A DNA stretch of 64,000 nucleotides from Pseudoduganella albidiflava (GTDB lineage Bacteria; Pseudomonadota; Gammaproteobacteria; Burkholderiales; Burkholderiaceae_D): contig NZ_CP036401.1 in NCBI RefSeq assembly GCF_004322755.1, forward strand, positions 2,976,001-3,040,000, given 5' to 3'. The notes under the pieces are model-generated. The model made no database searches and was not told the origin of the DNA. It saw only the letters and a program-made list of their open reading frames with translations. Position numbers and translations under genes: made by a program. Shown here one piece after another: positions 17,319-26,163 of this stretch. Every line of letters starts with the position of its first letter. The first letter of the stretch is position 1.

Positions 17319-17345
17319 CGGACCGGCCGCGCGCCGGAATCGAAG

Positions 17346-20300
17346 TCAGGCCGGGCCCGTATCCATGGAGGCGTCGCCCCGTGCGGACACCACGCCATCG
17401 TTGACGGCGACCAGGCCGGCCAGGCGCCCATGGGCCAGCGCCCGGCCGATGCGTGCTTCCGCCTCGGCGCCGGTACGCGCCATGCCCAGCAGCCGGGACA
17501 CGGCGCGCACCAGGCCCGCCTGGGTGGTGCCGCCCTGCTGGGCCAGCACGTACAGGGCGATATTGCCCAGTTCTTCCAGGCAGATTTCATCGATGGCGCG
17601 CTTCGACTCCGGTTCCGCGCCGGGCAGCCGGTAGCCCTCCCACGTGGCCGGGTCCAGCTGCTCCGGCCAGTAGAACACGCCATCCTCGCCGGTGGTCCGC
17701 ACCCCCGCCGGCAGCAGTGCCGCCAGGTGCTTCTCGATGCGCGAGCCGGTGCGTGCCAGTCCCCACGCACGAATGATCCGGCGGAACAATGCCGCCTGCG
17801 CCACCGGCCCCTCCTCATGGATGATGCGGTGCAGCTGGTGGCGCAGCTCGGCGGCGGCGGCCGGCTCGTAGAACCGTTCCGGATCGCCTTTCGGCAGCGT
17901 CACCGGCAGGTACAGGGCAGCGCCCGGCGTGGCCTGCGCCTGCACCGTGGCGGATGACTCGTCGCCATCTTCCGCCGCGGGCGATGCTGGCTGCTCCGCC
18001 GCTGCCGGCGCGGCGGGAGCGGCATCGTCGGCCACCGGCGCTTCGCGCCGCTGCATCAGCCCGTCGAGCTTGGCCAGCAGGGCCGTCAGCGGTGGCTCCG
18101 GATCGAGCCACCAGTCGGTGGACCAGACCCTGGCCAGGTTCCAGCCCAGGCTCTCCAGCACATGCTGGCGCAGGCGGTCGCAATCGCGCGCGGTGGCGCC
18201 GGAATGGTAGGAGGGGCCGTCGCATTCGATGCCCAGCAGGTAGCGGCCCGGCGCGCCCGGGTCCACCACGCCCAGGTCGACGCGGTAGGCCGACACGCCG
18301 ACCCGCTGGTGCACGGTCCAGCCGTGTGCGCGCAGGGCGGCGGCCACCTGGCGTTCGAAGCCGCCGCTCGCCGGCGTGCCCGGGGCCGTGTTCGCACCTG
18401 TCGCGGTATCGCCCGGCCGCGCGGCCAGCGCAGGGGAAGAATGCCGCGCAGCCAGCGCAGGGGAAGAATGCCGCGCAGCCAGCGCAGGGGAAGAATGCCG
18501 CGCAGCCAGCGCAGCAGGCCCGCGGATGGCGAATTCCAGGTAATTGCGCAGGTCGAGGACCCCCGCGGCGCGCACCCGCGCCGGGTCGATCTGTTCCGGC
18601 AGCAGCGTGCTGTAGATGATGACCGCCTGCCGCGCGCGGGAAATCGCCACGTTCAGCCGGCGCTGGCCGCCCTCCAGGTTGAGCGGGCCGAAATTCAGGC
18701 TTACCTTGCCCTGGGCATCCGGCCCGTAGGTAATGGAGAACAGGATGATGTCGCGCTCGTCGCCCTGCACGTTTTCCAGGTTCTTGATGAACAGCGCTTC
18801 CTGGTCCGGCTGGGCGATGGCGGTGTCCAGCGCCGGGTTGGCGCGGCGGCGCGCCTCGAGCAGCCGTTCGATCAGCTGCTGCTGGGCGCTGTTGAAGGTG
18901 ACCACACCCAGCGTGTGCCGGCGGCGCGCCGCGTCCAGGTAATGCTGCTCGATGGCCGCCACGATGGCCTCGGCCTCGGCCCGGTTGGTCTTGCTGCCGC
19001 CCCGGTCGTAGACGCCCGGCACGTGCTGGAAGCGCACCGCGGTGTCCGCGGTGACGGGCGAGGGGAAGGTGACCAGCTCGTTGCCGTAGTAGGCGGCATT
19101 GCTGAAGGCGATCAGGCTTTCGTGGCGGCTGCGGTAGTGCCAGTTCAGCGTCAGTTCCGGCAGGCCGATGCCGAGGCATTCGTCGAGGATGCTTTCCAGG
19201 TCCTGCACTTCGCTGTCGGCCGGGCCTTCGCCGTCATCGCCACGGCTGAAGAAGCTGGTGGGCGGCAACTGCTTCGGATCGCCCACGCAGACCAGCTGCC
19301 TGCCGCGGGCGATGGCGCCCACCGCGTCCCACACGGGAATCTGCGACGCTTCGTCGAAGATGACGACGTCGAACTGCGCATGGGCGGCGTCGAGGTACTG
19401 GGCGACCGACAGCGGCGACATCAGCAGGCAAGGTTTCAGCCGCGGCAGCAGCGTCGGCAGCCCGGCGATCAGCTGGCGGATCGGCATGTGCCGGCGCTGC
19501 TTCTGCAGTTCGCGGCGCAGCCGGCCCAGCTCGGAATCGGAGCCGGGCGCCAGCGCTGCCGCGGCGGCGCTGGCGGGAACGCGCGCCGCCAGCGCGGCGA
19601 CCACGTATTGCTGCGTGAGCTGCTGGAAGCGCTCGTCGGCCTGGCGGAATTCACGGATCTTGCGTTCATGGTCGGCACTGGAAAAGGCGCACAGCACGGG
19701 CTCGCGGTCGATCGCCTTGCGCACCCACCAGTTCCGGTAGCTGTATTCGAAATGCTCCGGCACCCGGTCCAGCGCCACCGAGCCCGATTCCAGCGCGGCG
19801 ACGATGCCTTGCAGACCGCCCGCGATGGCGCGGGCGCGCACGCCTTGCCACAGGCACCACGGCCGCAGCTGCCGCGCATGCTGCTGCCAGCCTTCGAGGA
19901 TCGCCGCGATGCGCGCCAACGCGCCCTCGGCGGCGGTGTCGAGGCCCAGGTTGTCGCCGCAGCCGCCCAGGTTCGAGGTATTGCGCAACTGCGTGGAAAA
20001 CTCGCGCCAGGCATCGCGGTAGGCGGCCAGGCCGGCGCCGAGCGGCGCGTCGGCGGCCAGCAGCGCACGGTTCTCGGTGACATAGGGCAGAACGTTGGCG
20101 CGCAGGGCGGCGGCCAGTTCCGCGTCGCCGCCGGCGAGGCGGACGACGGCATCGGCGAACTCCCTGGCCCAGCGTTCGGCGCGCGCCACCGCTTCCCAGT
20201 CGGTGCGGTGGCCGGCGAAGTCGCCTTGCAGCAGCGTGCCGGCCTCGCCCGACAGGCTGGCCAGCGCGGCATCCTGTTCGTTGACCTTGCCCAGCGCGTC

Positions 20301-23300
20301 GAGCAGGGCCGGCATGTCGGCGGGCGCCGGCGCCTGCCCGTCGCGCCGGTAGCCCTGCAGGCGCTTCAGCAGGACGCGCCGGGCAAACCAGCTTTTCGGC
20401 CACCAGGCCGACTGGGCGGCCGCCCATTCACGCCGCAGTTCCGAACCGGACAGCTGCGTGGCATCGTCGGCATACGTGCCCGCCAGCGCTTCCCAGGCGC
20501 GGTTGCGGGCCACGCCGTGTTCGCGCAGCACCGCCAGCCGCGCGCGGGCCGCCGTGTCGTGCGCCACCCGCGCCACGCCGGCCGGCACCCGAGGCGCCTG
20601 CAGCAATGCCTCGGCCAGGCGGTCCAGCGCGGCGAAGTCGGCCAGCGACAGGCCTTCCGGCGCGGCACCCAGCAAGCGCAGCGGCCCGGTGCTGGCGCCG
20701 CCGAGGGCCGTGTTGCGCGCAGCCAGCGCGTTGGCACTGTCGAGCAGATCCTGTTCCCACGACGGCGACCACGCCGCCGTGCCGATGCGGCCCAATGCAT
20801 GGCCGGCCAGCGTCGGCAACTGGCTGGCCAGCGCGCCGATCTGCCGGCTGGTCTCGCGCCATGCTTCGAGTTCGCTGCGGGTATGGGCGTCCGGGTCGGG
20901 CCAGGAAAACTGTGCGGGGCGTTCGCCGGCATGGTCGATGCATGTGCCGATGGCGTCGTATATCGTGAGGTCGTTCGGGTGCAGGCGGTGCAGCGCCACG
21001 GCGACGTCGTTCAGTTCGCCGCGCAGCGCGGCCAGGCGCGCCGCCTCCAGCTCCCATTCCCTGACGCTGCGGGTGCCGGCCGCGTCGAGCGCGACGCCCA
21101 GCTGGCGGATCACGTCGGCCTTCTTCGCCTTCGACGAGTGCAGCTCCAGGCTGAACGGTCCCAGGCCGACCGCGTTCAGGCGGCGCTGTACCACCTCCAG
21201 CGCGGCCATCTTTTCCGACACGAACAGCACCGACTTGCCGGCCGCCAGCAGGTGGGCGATCAGGTTCGTGATGGTCTGGCTCTTGCCCGTGCCGGGTGGC
21301 CCTTCGATGACGAGGCTGGTGCCGCTGCCGGCCACGCAGATCGCCCGCAACTGCGAAGAGTCGGCCAGCAGCGGCGCGAACAGGTCTTCGGGACGGTGGC
21401 TGGCATCGAGCGTGCGGGGCTCGAACCCCAGGGCGGCCGGCGCGAACGCCTCGCCCGGATGCTCGACCAGCTGGGCGACCACGGGATTTTCCTGCAATTG
21501 CCGGTGGCGGTCCTGCAAGTCCTTCCACATGAGGTACTTGGTGAACGAGAAGATGCCCAGGTGGACTTGCGCGTGCACTTCCCACCCTTTCAGTTCGGCC
21601 ACGTGCAGCCGGAACGCTTGCAGGATGCCGGCCACGTCGATGCCCTTGTCGTCGGCGGGCAGCACGTCGAAAGCCGGCAGCTTGAGCTGGAAATCCTGCG
21701 CCAGCTTCTGCACCAGGGTCGGGTTGACCAGGGCTTCGTCATCGTGGCGCGCCAGCCGGAAGCCGCTGCGCACCGACTGGCGGGTGAGCGTGACGGGCAC
21801 CAGCAGGATGGGCGCCTGGTGGGAGGCCTCGGCATCCGCTTCCTCGCGCCATTCCAGCAAGCCGAACACGAGGAACAGCGTGTTGGCGCCGCCTTCCTCG
21901 AGGCTGGTGCCGGCAGCGCGGTAGATTTCCAGCAGGCGGGCTTCGAGCGCGGCATCGTCCAGCCCCGCCGGCACGTCGACCAGGATCTCGTTGCGGCCCA
22001 GCGCTTCGGCGGCCAGCGCATCGAGCGGCGTGGCGCCGGCCCGGGCCGTGAAACTGGCGGCGTCGCGCGGGTCCGTGCCGCCCATCAGCACGGGCGCCGC
22101 GCGCAGGCGGAACTCCGTGCCGTCGGCCAGCGTGTCCTCGAGCGCGCCAGGGTCTGGGCAGATCACCCGCAGCGTGGTCTTCGCCGGCTTGAAGTTCAGC
22201 AGGCGGTTGCGCAGCGTGAGGTCGAGCAGCCGGCTTTTCCAGCGTGCCAGGCGGCCTTCCGGCGTATCGGCCGGCGCCTCGGCGGCCGGCAGCAGCGCCG
22301 GGTCGAGCGGCGGCAGCGGCGGCATCGGCTCGATCGCCAGCGTATCCTGTTCGACCACGGGTTCGGCCGCGGCGGGCGCGGTGCGCGAAGGCAGGGGGCG
22401 GATGTGCAGCGTGCGCGCACGGCGGATGTCGATCGCGCAGGCAAACGCGGCGTCGTCAGCCAGGTGCTCTTCGCCGGCCACGCAGGCCAGGCGCAGCGGC
22501 TGGCGCCGGCCGTCGGCGACACCGGTGGTCTCGAACACCATCAGTTCACCGGAGCGCACGCGCTTGCGCACCGACTGCGCATCGTCCACCAGCGCGGTGG
22601 GGAAGCAGGTATCGACCAGCCACACGCCGACCCAGGCGTGGCCCTCCTTCAGCAGCACGACCGGGTGCAGGCCGGCCTGTTCCAGGCAGGCGGCGAACAG
22701 CATGGCCAGGTCCAGGCAGGTGGCAACCTTGGTTTCGAGGATGCGTTCGGGCGTACGGATCTTCTGGCCGTCGGTACCGAACGATGCCGGCGGATTGGCG
22801 TAGTGCAGGTCCTGCGCCAGCACCGCGCCGTACAGGGCCGAGACCTGCTGCCACACTTTCTCGCGGTTGCGCGACTGGTAGCCGTGCAGGGAAGCACTGC
22901 CGGGCGCCTCGCGCAGCAGCGTGGCGCCGGCGGCGAGCAGGTGGTCGACCACGCGCGAGTTGGGCATGCAGAAGGCCGCCAGCAACTCCGGCAGCAGCCG
23001 CGTGCCGGCCCACTGGTCGTAGGCGAGCACCGTGATGTCATGGCGTGCTTCCAGGGGCGCATGGCCATCGGCCCGCGCGGTCAGCGTCACGCTGGCGCGT
23101 TCGGCTTCGTCCAGGCCGCTCAGCCAGGCATGCTCCGGTTTCAGGTCGACCGGTGCGATGGTGCGGGTTTCGCCCGCAGCGAGGTGCTCGAAGCGGTACA
23201 CCGGGCCGGTGGCGAAGGCGGGGTGGCACACGATCGCCACGTCGAGATTCGTCAGCGCGGCCGTGCCGGCATTGGTGAGCGCGATGGCACGCACCACCGG

Positions 23301-23414
23301 CACGTCGTTCTGCATGGCCGCGTAGCCGGTGGTCGCATCGGCGGTGAACGCGACCGCCAGGGGCAGGGCAGGTTGATCGGTACTGGCGGTGTGGTCTGGT
23401 GGCATGGGCGGCAT
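17346..23414 (-). CDS. Giant DUF4011 / superfamily 1 helicase / nuclease / DUF3320 protein
   Basis: A 2022-residue protein. Order of parts: a beta-sandwich N-terminus (about 15-130); a transglutaminase-like region (140-330) with a possible Cys233 and His259 (EGHAW) pair; DUF4011 (about 385-690); a superfamily 1 helicase of COG1112 type with Walker A GPPGTGKS at 705-712 and Walker B FDEAS near 1350, and helicase motifs V-VI around 1590 (VAISRARQ); a linker with three HSSPALAAR repeats (about 1637-1663); a Vsr/PD-(D/E)XK-like nuclease region (about 1680-1790; YRVDLGVV and GIECDGPSYH); and a C-terminal DUF3320 region. Such helicase-nuclease fusions are known or suspected anti-phage or DNA-repair factors. 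It stands alone with host-like codon use. Function is inferred. Confidence 0.85.
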   Translation of the reverse strand: MPPMPPDHTASTDQPALPLAVAFTADATTGYAAMQNDVPVVRAIALTNAGTAALTNLDVAIVCHPAFATGPVYRFEHLAAGETRTIAPVDLKPEHAWLSGLDEAERASVTLTARADGHAPLEARHDITVLAYDQWAGTRLLPELLAAFCMPNSRVVDHLLAAGATLLREAPGSASLHGYQSRNREKVWQQVSALYGAVLAQDLHYANPPASFGTDGQKIRTPERILETKVATCLDLAMLFAACLEQAGLHPVVLLKEGHAWVGVWLVDTCFPTALVDDAQSVRKRVRSGELMVFETTGVADGRRQPLRLACVAGEEHLADDAAFACAIDIRRARTLHIRPLPSRTAPAAAEPVVEQDTLAIEPMPPLPPLDPALLPAAEAPADTPEGRLARWKSRLLDLTLRNRLLNFKPAKTTLRVICPDPGALEDTLADGTEFRLRAAPVLMGGTDPRDAASFTARAGATPLDALAAEALGRNEILVDVPAGLDDAALEARLLEIYRAAGTSLEEGGANTLFLVFGLLEWREEADAEASHQAPILLVPVTLTRQSVRSGFRLARHDDEALVNPTLVQKLAQDFQLKLPAFDVLPADDKGIDVAGILQAFRLHVAELKGWEVHAQVHLGIFSFTKYLMWKDLQDRHRQLQENPVVAQLVEHPGEAFAPAALGFEPRTLDASHRPEDLFAPLLADSSQLRAICVAGSGTSLVIEGPPGTGKSQTITNLIAHLLAAGKSVLFVSEKMAALEVVQRRLNAVGLGPFSLELHSSKAKKADVIRQLGVALDAAGTRSVREWELEAARLAALRGELNDVAVALHRLHPNDLTIYDAIGTCIDHAGERPAQFSWPDPDAHTRSELEAWRETSRQIGALASQLPTLAGHALGRIGTAAWSPSWEQDLLDSANALAARNTALGGASTGPLRLLGAAPEGLSLADFAALDRLAEALLQAPRVPAGVARVAHDTAARARLAVLREHGVARNRAWEALAGTYADDATQLSGSELRREWAAAQSAWWPKSWFARRVLLKRLQGYRRDGQAPAPADMPALLDALGKVNEQDAALASLSGEAGTLLQGDFAGHRTDWEAVARAERWAREFADAVVRLAGGDAELAAALRANVLPYVTENRALLAADAPLGAGLAAYRDAWREFSTQLRNTSNLGGCGDNLGLDTAAEGALARIAAILEGWQQHARQLRPWCLWQGVRARAIAGGLQGIVAALESGSVALDRVPEHFEYSYRNWWVRKAIDREPVLCAFSSADHERKIREFRQADERFQQLTQQYVVAALAARVPASAAAAALAPGSDSELGRLRRELQKQRRHMPIRQLIAGLPTLLPRLKPCLLMSPLSVAQYLDAAHAQFDVVIFDEASQIPVWDAVGAIARGRQLVCVGDPKQLPPTSFFSRGDDGEGPADSEVQDLESILDECLGIGLPELTLNWHYRSRHESLIAFSNAAYYGNELVTFPSPVTADTAVRFQHVPGVYDRGGSKTNRAEAEAIVAAIEQHYLDAARRRHTLGVVTFNSAQQQLIERLLEARRRANPALDTAIAQPDQEALFIKNLENVQGDERDIILFSITYGPDAQGKVSLNFGPLNLEGGQRRLNVAISRARQAVIIYSTLLPEQIDPARVRAAGVLDLRNYLEFAIRGPAALAARHSSPALAARHSSPALAARHSSPALAARPGDTATGANTAPGTPASGGFERQVAAALRAHGWTVHQRVGVSAYRVDLGVVDPGAPGRYLLGIECDGPSYHSGATARDCDRLRQHVLESLGWNLARVWSTDWWLDPEPPLTALLAKLDGLMQRREAPVADDAAPAAPAAAEQPASPAAEDGDESSATVQAQATPGAALYLPVTLPKGDPERFYEPAAAAELRHQLHRIIHEEGPVAQAALFRRIIRAWGLARTGSRIEKHLAALLPAGVRTTGEDGVFYWPEQLDPATWEGYRLPGAEPESKRAIDEICLEELGNIALYVLAQQGGTTQAGLVRAVSRLLGMARTGAEAEARIGRALAHGRLAGLVAVNDGVVSARGDASMDTGPA
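18424..18504 (-). repeat. 27-bp in-frame tandem repeat in the giant helicase gene
   Basis: Three essentially identical copies of a 27-bp unit encode HSSPALAAR three times in the linker between the helicase and nuclease regions. Near-identity at the DNA level points to recent expansion. Copy-number change would alter linker length without a frameshift. Confidence 0.95.
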
Positions 23415-23489
23415 TGGCGAGGAGATGGCTGGCTATCCTGCCAATGTTATCAGGAACGATGTCCGGCCGGAAAGAACGGCCGTGCGGTG

Positions 23490-24062
23490 TCAGTACATGC
23501 GCGTGACGCCGGCTTCGCGCAATGGATGCCAGCCCAGGCTGCGCGCGATCACGCGGCGGTAAGGCGTATCGATGTGGGGCGGGGTGCGGCGCAGGTAGAA
23601 CTCGGCGGCCTGCCGCGTTTCGCCTGCGAGGCTGGCCAGGAACGCGACCACTTCCGTGGCGGACGGCATGCGCCCGCCGCTGCCGGCGAATTTGGGCGGC
23701 AGGGCCGTCCAGATCGCGGCATCGATGCGCCGGGCGCCCAGCCAGGCGGCGATTTCGTGCTGGACAGGCGCGCCCCCGACGGCGGGAATGCTGCCGATGA
23801 ATTCCGGATGGCCGGGGGCGATCTTCTCGCGCGCGGCCAGCATGGCGCGCGCGGCGGCCAGGTCGGGGGCGTCCACGTAGGCCCAGTAAGTGGGCACGGC
23901 CGGCGCGCCGGCGCACAGCACCAGCGCCAGTTCGTCGCTGTCATCGCTGTCGCGGGCGAATTCCAGGGGAAGCAGGGGGCCGCCCGGGTGCCAGCCGGAC
24001 GCCAGCTTCAATGGGCCAGGCTTCCACAGCAGCGAACCCCAGGCGATGCAAACGATGTTCAT
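23490..24062 (-). CDS. Gamma-glutamylcyclotransferase-like hypothetical protein
   Basis: A 190-residue protein. The N-terminal strand-loop IAWGSLLW (6-13) resembles the YGSL substrate loop of gamma-glutamylcyclotransferase-like folds, followed by PLEFARDSDD, also common in that group. The equivalent catalytic Glu is not obvious. No signal peptide. It lies between the giant helicase gene and the regulator gene in the same direction, with a 75-bp gap to the former. Fold assignment is tentative; the substrate is unknown. Confidence 0.55.
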   Translation of the reverse strand: MNIVCIAWGSLLWKPGPLKLASGWHPGGPLLPLEFARDSDDSDELALVLCAGAPAVPTYWAYVDAPDLAAARAMLAAREKIAPGHPEFIGSIPAVGGAPVQHEIAAWLGARRIDAAIWTALPPKFAGSGGRMPSATEVVAFLASLAGETRQAAEFYLRRTPPHIDTPYRRVIARSLGWHPLREAGVTRMY

Positions 24063-24171
24063 TATTGGTAAATGTCATGGACAGGAACGCATTGTAGGGG
24101 GCGCCGCAGAAACGCAGAGCACGGCAGGAAGCGGCGCCACGGCTCAGCGGTGGATGACTGGCGGTGGATGA

Positions 24172-24756
24172 CTAGCGGTGAATGACGACGAGCAGCGCCT
24201 TCGCCTCCACCTTGCCGATGTTGCGCAGCGCATGCTGCTGGTCCGCGGGATAGCGCGCGGTACCGCCCAGCTTGACCTTCTTCTTGTGCGCCCCCACCTC
24301 GATCTCGATGGCGCCGTGCAGCAGTGTGACGTGCTCGGTGGTGCCGGGGTCGTGCGGCTGCGAGACCAGTTCGCCGCCCGGCGCCAGGGTCAGTTCATAC
24401 CATTCGTACTTGCCGGCAAGTTCCATCGGCCCGAGGATGCGCAGCACATAGCCGGCGTGATTGCCGGGCAGGGTCGGCGTTTCGTGCGCGTCCACGACGC
24501 GGATCGTGTCGACCGGGCGCTGCTCGTCTGCCAGCAGTTCGCCGATCGCCACGCCCAGCGCATTGGCCAGGCGCCACGTGATGGCGATGGTGGGATTGGC
24601 CTTTTCGCGCTCGATCTGCGACAGCATCGATTTCGACACGCCGGCGATGCGCGACAGGTCTTCCAGCGTCAGGCCGCGCGCCAGGCGCAGGCGTTGCAGG
24701 GCGGCGCCCACCTCGGGCGGAGCGTTGGCGGCGGGTGGGGCGGGTGATTTCATCAT
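24172..24756 (-). CDS. XRE-family regulator with C-terminal cupin
   Basis: A 194-residue transcription factor. Residues about 15-70 form a helix-turn-helix of Cro/CI type (LRLARGLTLEDLSRIAGVSKSM with the recognition helix at SKSMLSQIE), and 100-190 form a cupin barrel (YEWYELTLAPGG, HVTLLHGAIEIEV, PADQQHALRNIG) that would bind a small effector. Two adjacent ATG codons can serve; the distal one is used here. It is transcribed away from kbl-tdh-sdaA, and the shared intergenic region has inverted and direct repeats that may be its operator. By analogy with such pairs it probably regulates itself and the threonine/serine catabolic operon; that is inference. Confidence 0.85.
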   Translation of the reverse strand: MMKSPAPPAANAPPEVGAALQRLRLARGLTLEDLSRIAGVSKSMLSQIEREKANPTIAITWRLANALGVAIGELLADEQRPVDTIRVVDAHETPTLPGNHAGYVLRILGPMELAGKYEWYELTLAPGGELVSQPHDPGTTEHVTLLHGAIEIEVGAHKKKVKLGGTARYPADQQHALRNIGKVEAKALLVVIHR

Positions 24757-24766
24757 TGGCGGTTGC

Positions 24767-24815
24767 AAAGTTCAATAAGCTTATGTAGGATTCAGTATAT
24801 CGAACAAAAGTTCAA
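24767..24815. promoter_or_regulatory. Candidate operator repeats between the cupin regulator and kbl
   Basis: The 204-bp divergent gap (24757-24960) contains AAAGTTCAA twice, at 24767-24775 and 24807-24815, exactly 40 bp apart (about four helical turns). The second copy is part of the inverted repeat GAACAAAAGTTC (24802-24813). Between them is an A+T-rich core with TATATC suitable as a -10 box. This is a natural binding site for the adjacent helix-turn-helix regulator. The rest of the gap, up to the kbl ribosome binding region (GAGGAAAACC), shows nothing further. Confidence 0.5.
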
Positions 24816-24960
24816 CATAATGAAAACCGGAGAAAATACAGGAATCGGGGCGAAGTTCGATACCCTGTTCTCCGCGATGCACGGTACAACAGGGCGAACG
24901 TGCCGGTCAAGCAACCGGCCGCCGCCCGCAAGACCGCGCGAACCCAACCCGAGGAAAACC

Positions 24961-26163
24961 ATGAGCACACAAGCGAATTTCTACGCCGGCCTGCGGCACA
25001 ACCTGGAGCAGCTGCGCGAACAGGGCCTGTACAAGCCCGAGCGCGTGCTGGCTTCGCGCCAGGGCGCGGAAGTGACGGGCGACGATGGACGGACGCTGAT
25101 CAACATGTGCGCCAACAATTACCTGGGCTTGTCCGGCGAGGAATGGGTGGCGAAGGCGTCGATCGACGCCACCGAACGGTATGGCTACGGCCTGTCGTCG
25201 GTGCGCTTCATCTGCGGCACGCAAACGGTGCACAAGCAGCTGGAACAGGCGATTTCCGCCTTCCTCGGCACCGAGGACACGATCCTGTATGCCGCCGCGT
25301 TCGACGCCAACGGCGGCGTGTTCGAGCCCCTGTTCGACGAGAACGACGCGATCATCTCCGATGCGCTGAACCATGCCTCGATCATCGACGGCATCCGGCT
25401 GTGCAAGGCGGCGCGCTACCGCTATGCCCACAACGACATGGCCGACCTGGAAGCCCAGCTGCAGGCGGCCGCCGGCAAGCGCCATAAGATCATCGTGACC
25501 GATGGGGTGTTCTCGATGGATGGCACGATCGCCCAGCTGGACCGGATCGTCGCGCTGGCCGAACAGTACGGCGCGCTGGTGATGATCGACGAATGCCACG
25601 CCTCGGGCTTCATGGGCAAGACCGGCCGCGGCACGCACGAGCACCATGGCGTGCTGGGCAAGATCGACATCATCACCGGCACGCTGGGCAAGGCGCTGGG
25701 CGGCGCGATGGGCGGCTTCACGTCCGGCCGCAAGGAGGTGATCGAGACGCTGCGCCAGAAATCGCGCCCGTACCTGTTCTCGAACACACTGGCACCGTCG
25801 ATCGCCGGCGCTTCGCTGGCCGTGCTGGAAAAGATCTCGGCATCGACGGAACTGCGCGACCGGCTGCACGAGAACACGGCGTACTTCCGCAGCGAGATCG
25901 AGCGCATCGGCTTCACCATCAAGCCGGGCACCCACCCCGTGGTGCCGGTGATGCTGTTCGAGGCGCCGGTGGCGCAGAAATTCGCGGCACGCATGTATGA
26001 ACTGGGCGTGCTGCTGTCCGGCTTCTTCTATCCGGTGGTGCCGATGGGCCAGGCGCGCGTGCGCGTGCAGCTCTCCGCGGCGCACACCCGCGAGCAGCTC
26101 GACAAGGTACTGGCCGCGTTCGCGCAGGCCGGCAAGGAACTCGGCATTCTGAAGGATCAATAA
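24961..26163 (+). CDS. kbl: Glycine C-acetyltransferase (2-amino-3-ketobutyrate CoA ligase)
   Basis: PLP enzyme of the alpha-oxoamine synthase family; it cleaves 2-amino-3-oxobutyrate with CoA to glycine and acetyl-CoA, the second step of threonine degradation. The 400-residue length is normal. Seen motifs: CANNYLGL (50-57), SSVRFICGT (79-87), DECHASGFMG (210-219) and the PLP lysine Lys244 in GTLGKALGG. GAGGAAAACC precedes the ATG. The stop overlaps the tdh start (TAATG), so the two enzymes are coupled. The relatives KBL, CqsA and JqsA share the fold, but the pairing with tdh favours KBL over a signal synthase. Confidence 0.95.
   Translation: MSTQANFYAGLRHNLEQLREQGLYKPERVLASRQGAEVTGDDGRTLINMCANNYLGLSGEEWVAKASIDATERYGYGLSSVRFICGTQTVHKQLEQAISAFLGTEDTILYAAAFDANGGVFEPLFDENDAIISDALNHASIIDGIRLCKAARYRYAHNDMADLEAQLQAAAGKRHKIIVTDGVFSMDGTIAQLDRIVALAEQYGALVMIDECHASGFMGKTGRGTHEHHGVLGKIDIITGTLGKALGGAMGGFTSGRKEVIETLRQKSRPYLFSNTLAPSIAGASLAVLEKISASTELRDRLHENTAYFRSEIERIGFTIKPGTHPVVPVMLFEAPVAQKFAARMYELGVLLSGFFYPVVPMGQARVRVQLSAAHTREQLDKVLAAFAQAGKELGILKDQ

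Noticed and set aside
18162..24071. Very long open frame on the + strand opposite the giant helicase gene
   Set aside because: It is the antisense shadow of a G+C-rich gene: Arg/Gly/Ala/His-rich, no domains, and the opposite strand has clear helicase motifs.
24961..26163. Autoinducer synthase (CqsA/JqsA type) instead of Kbl
   Set aside because: Same enzyme fold, but overlap with a threonine dehydrogenase gene and the neighbouring sdaA point to threonine catabolism.
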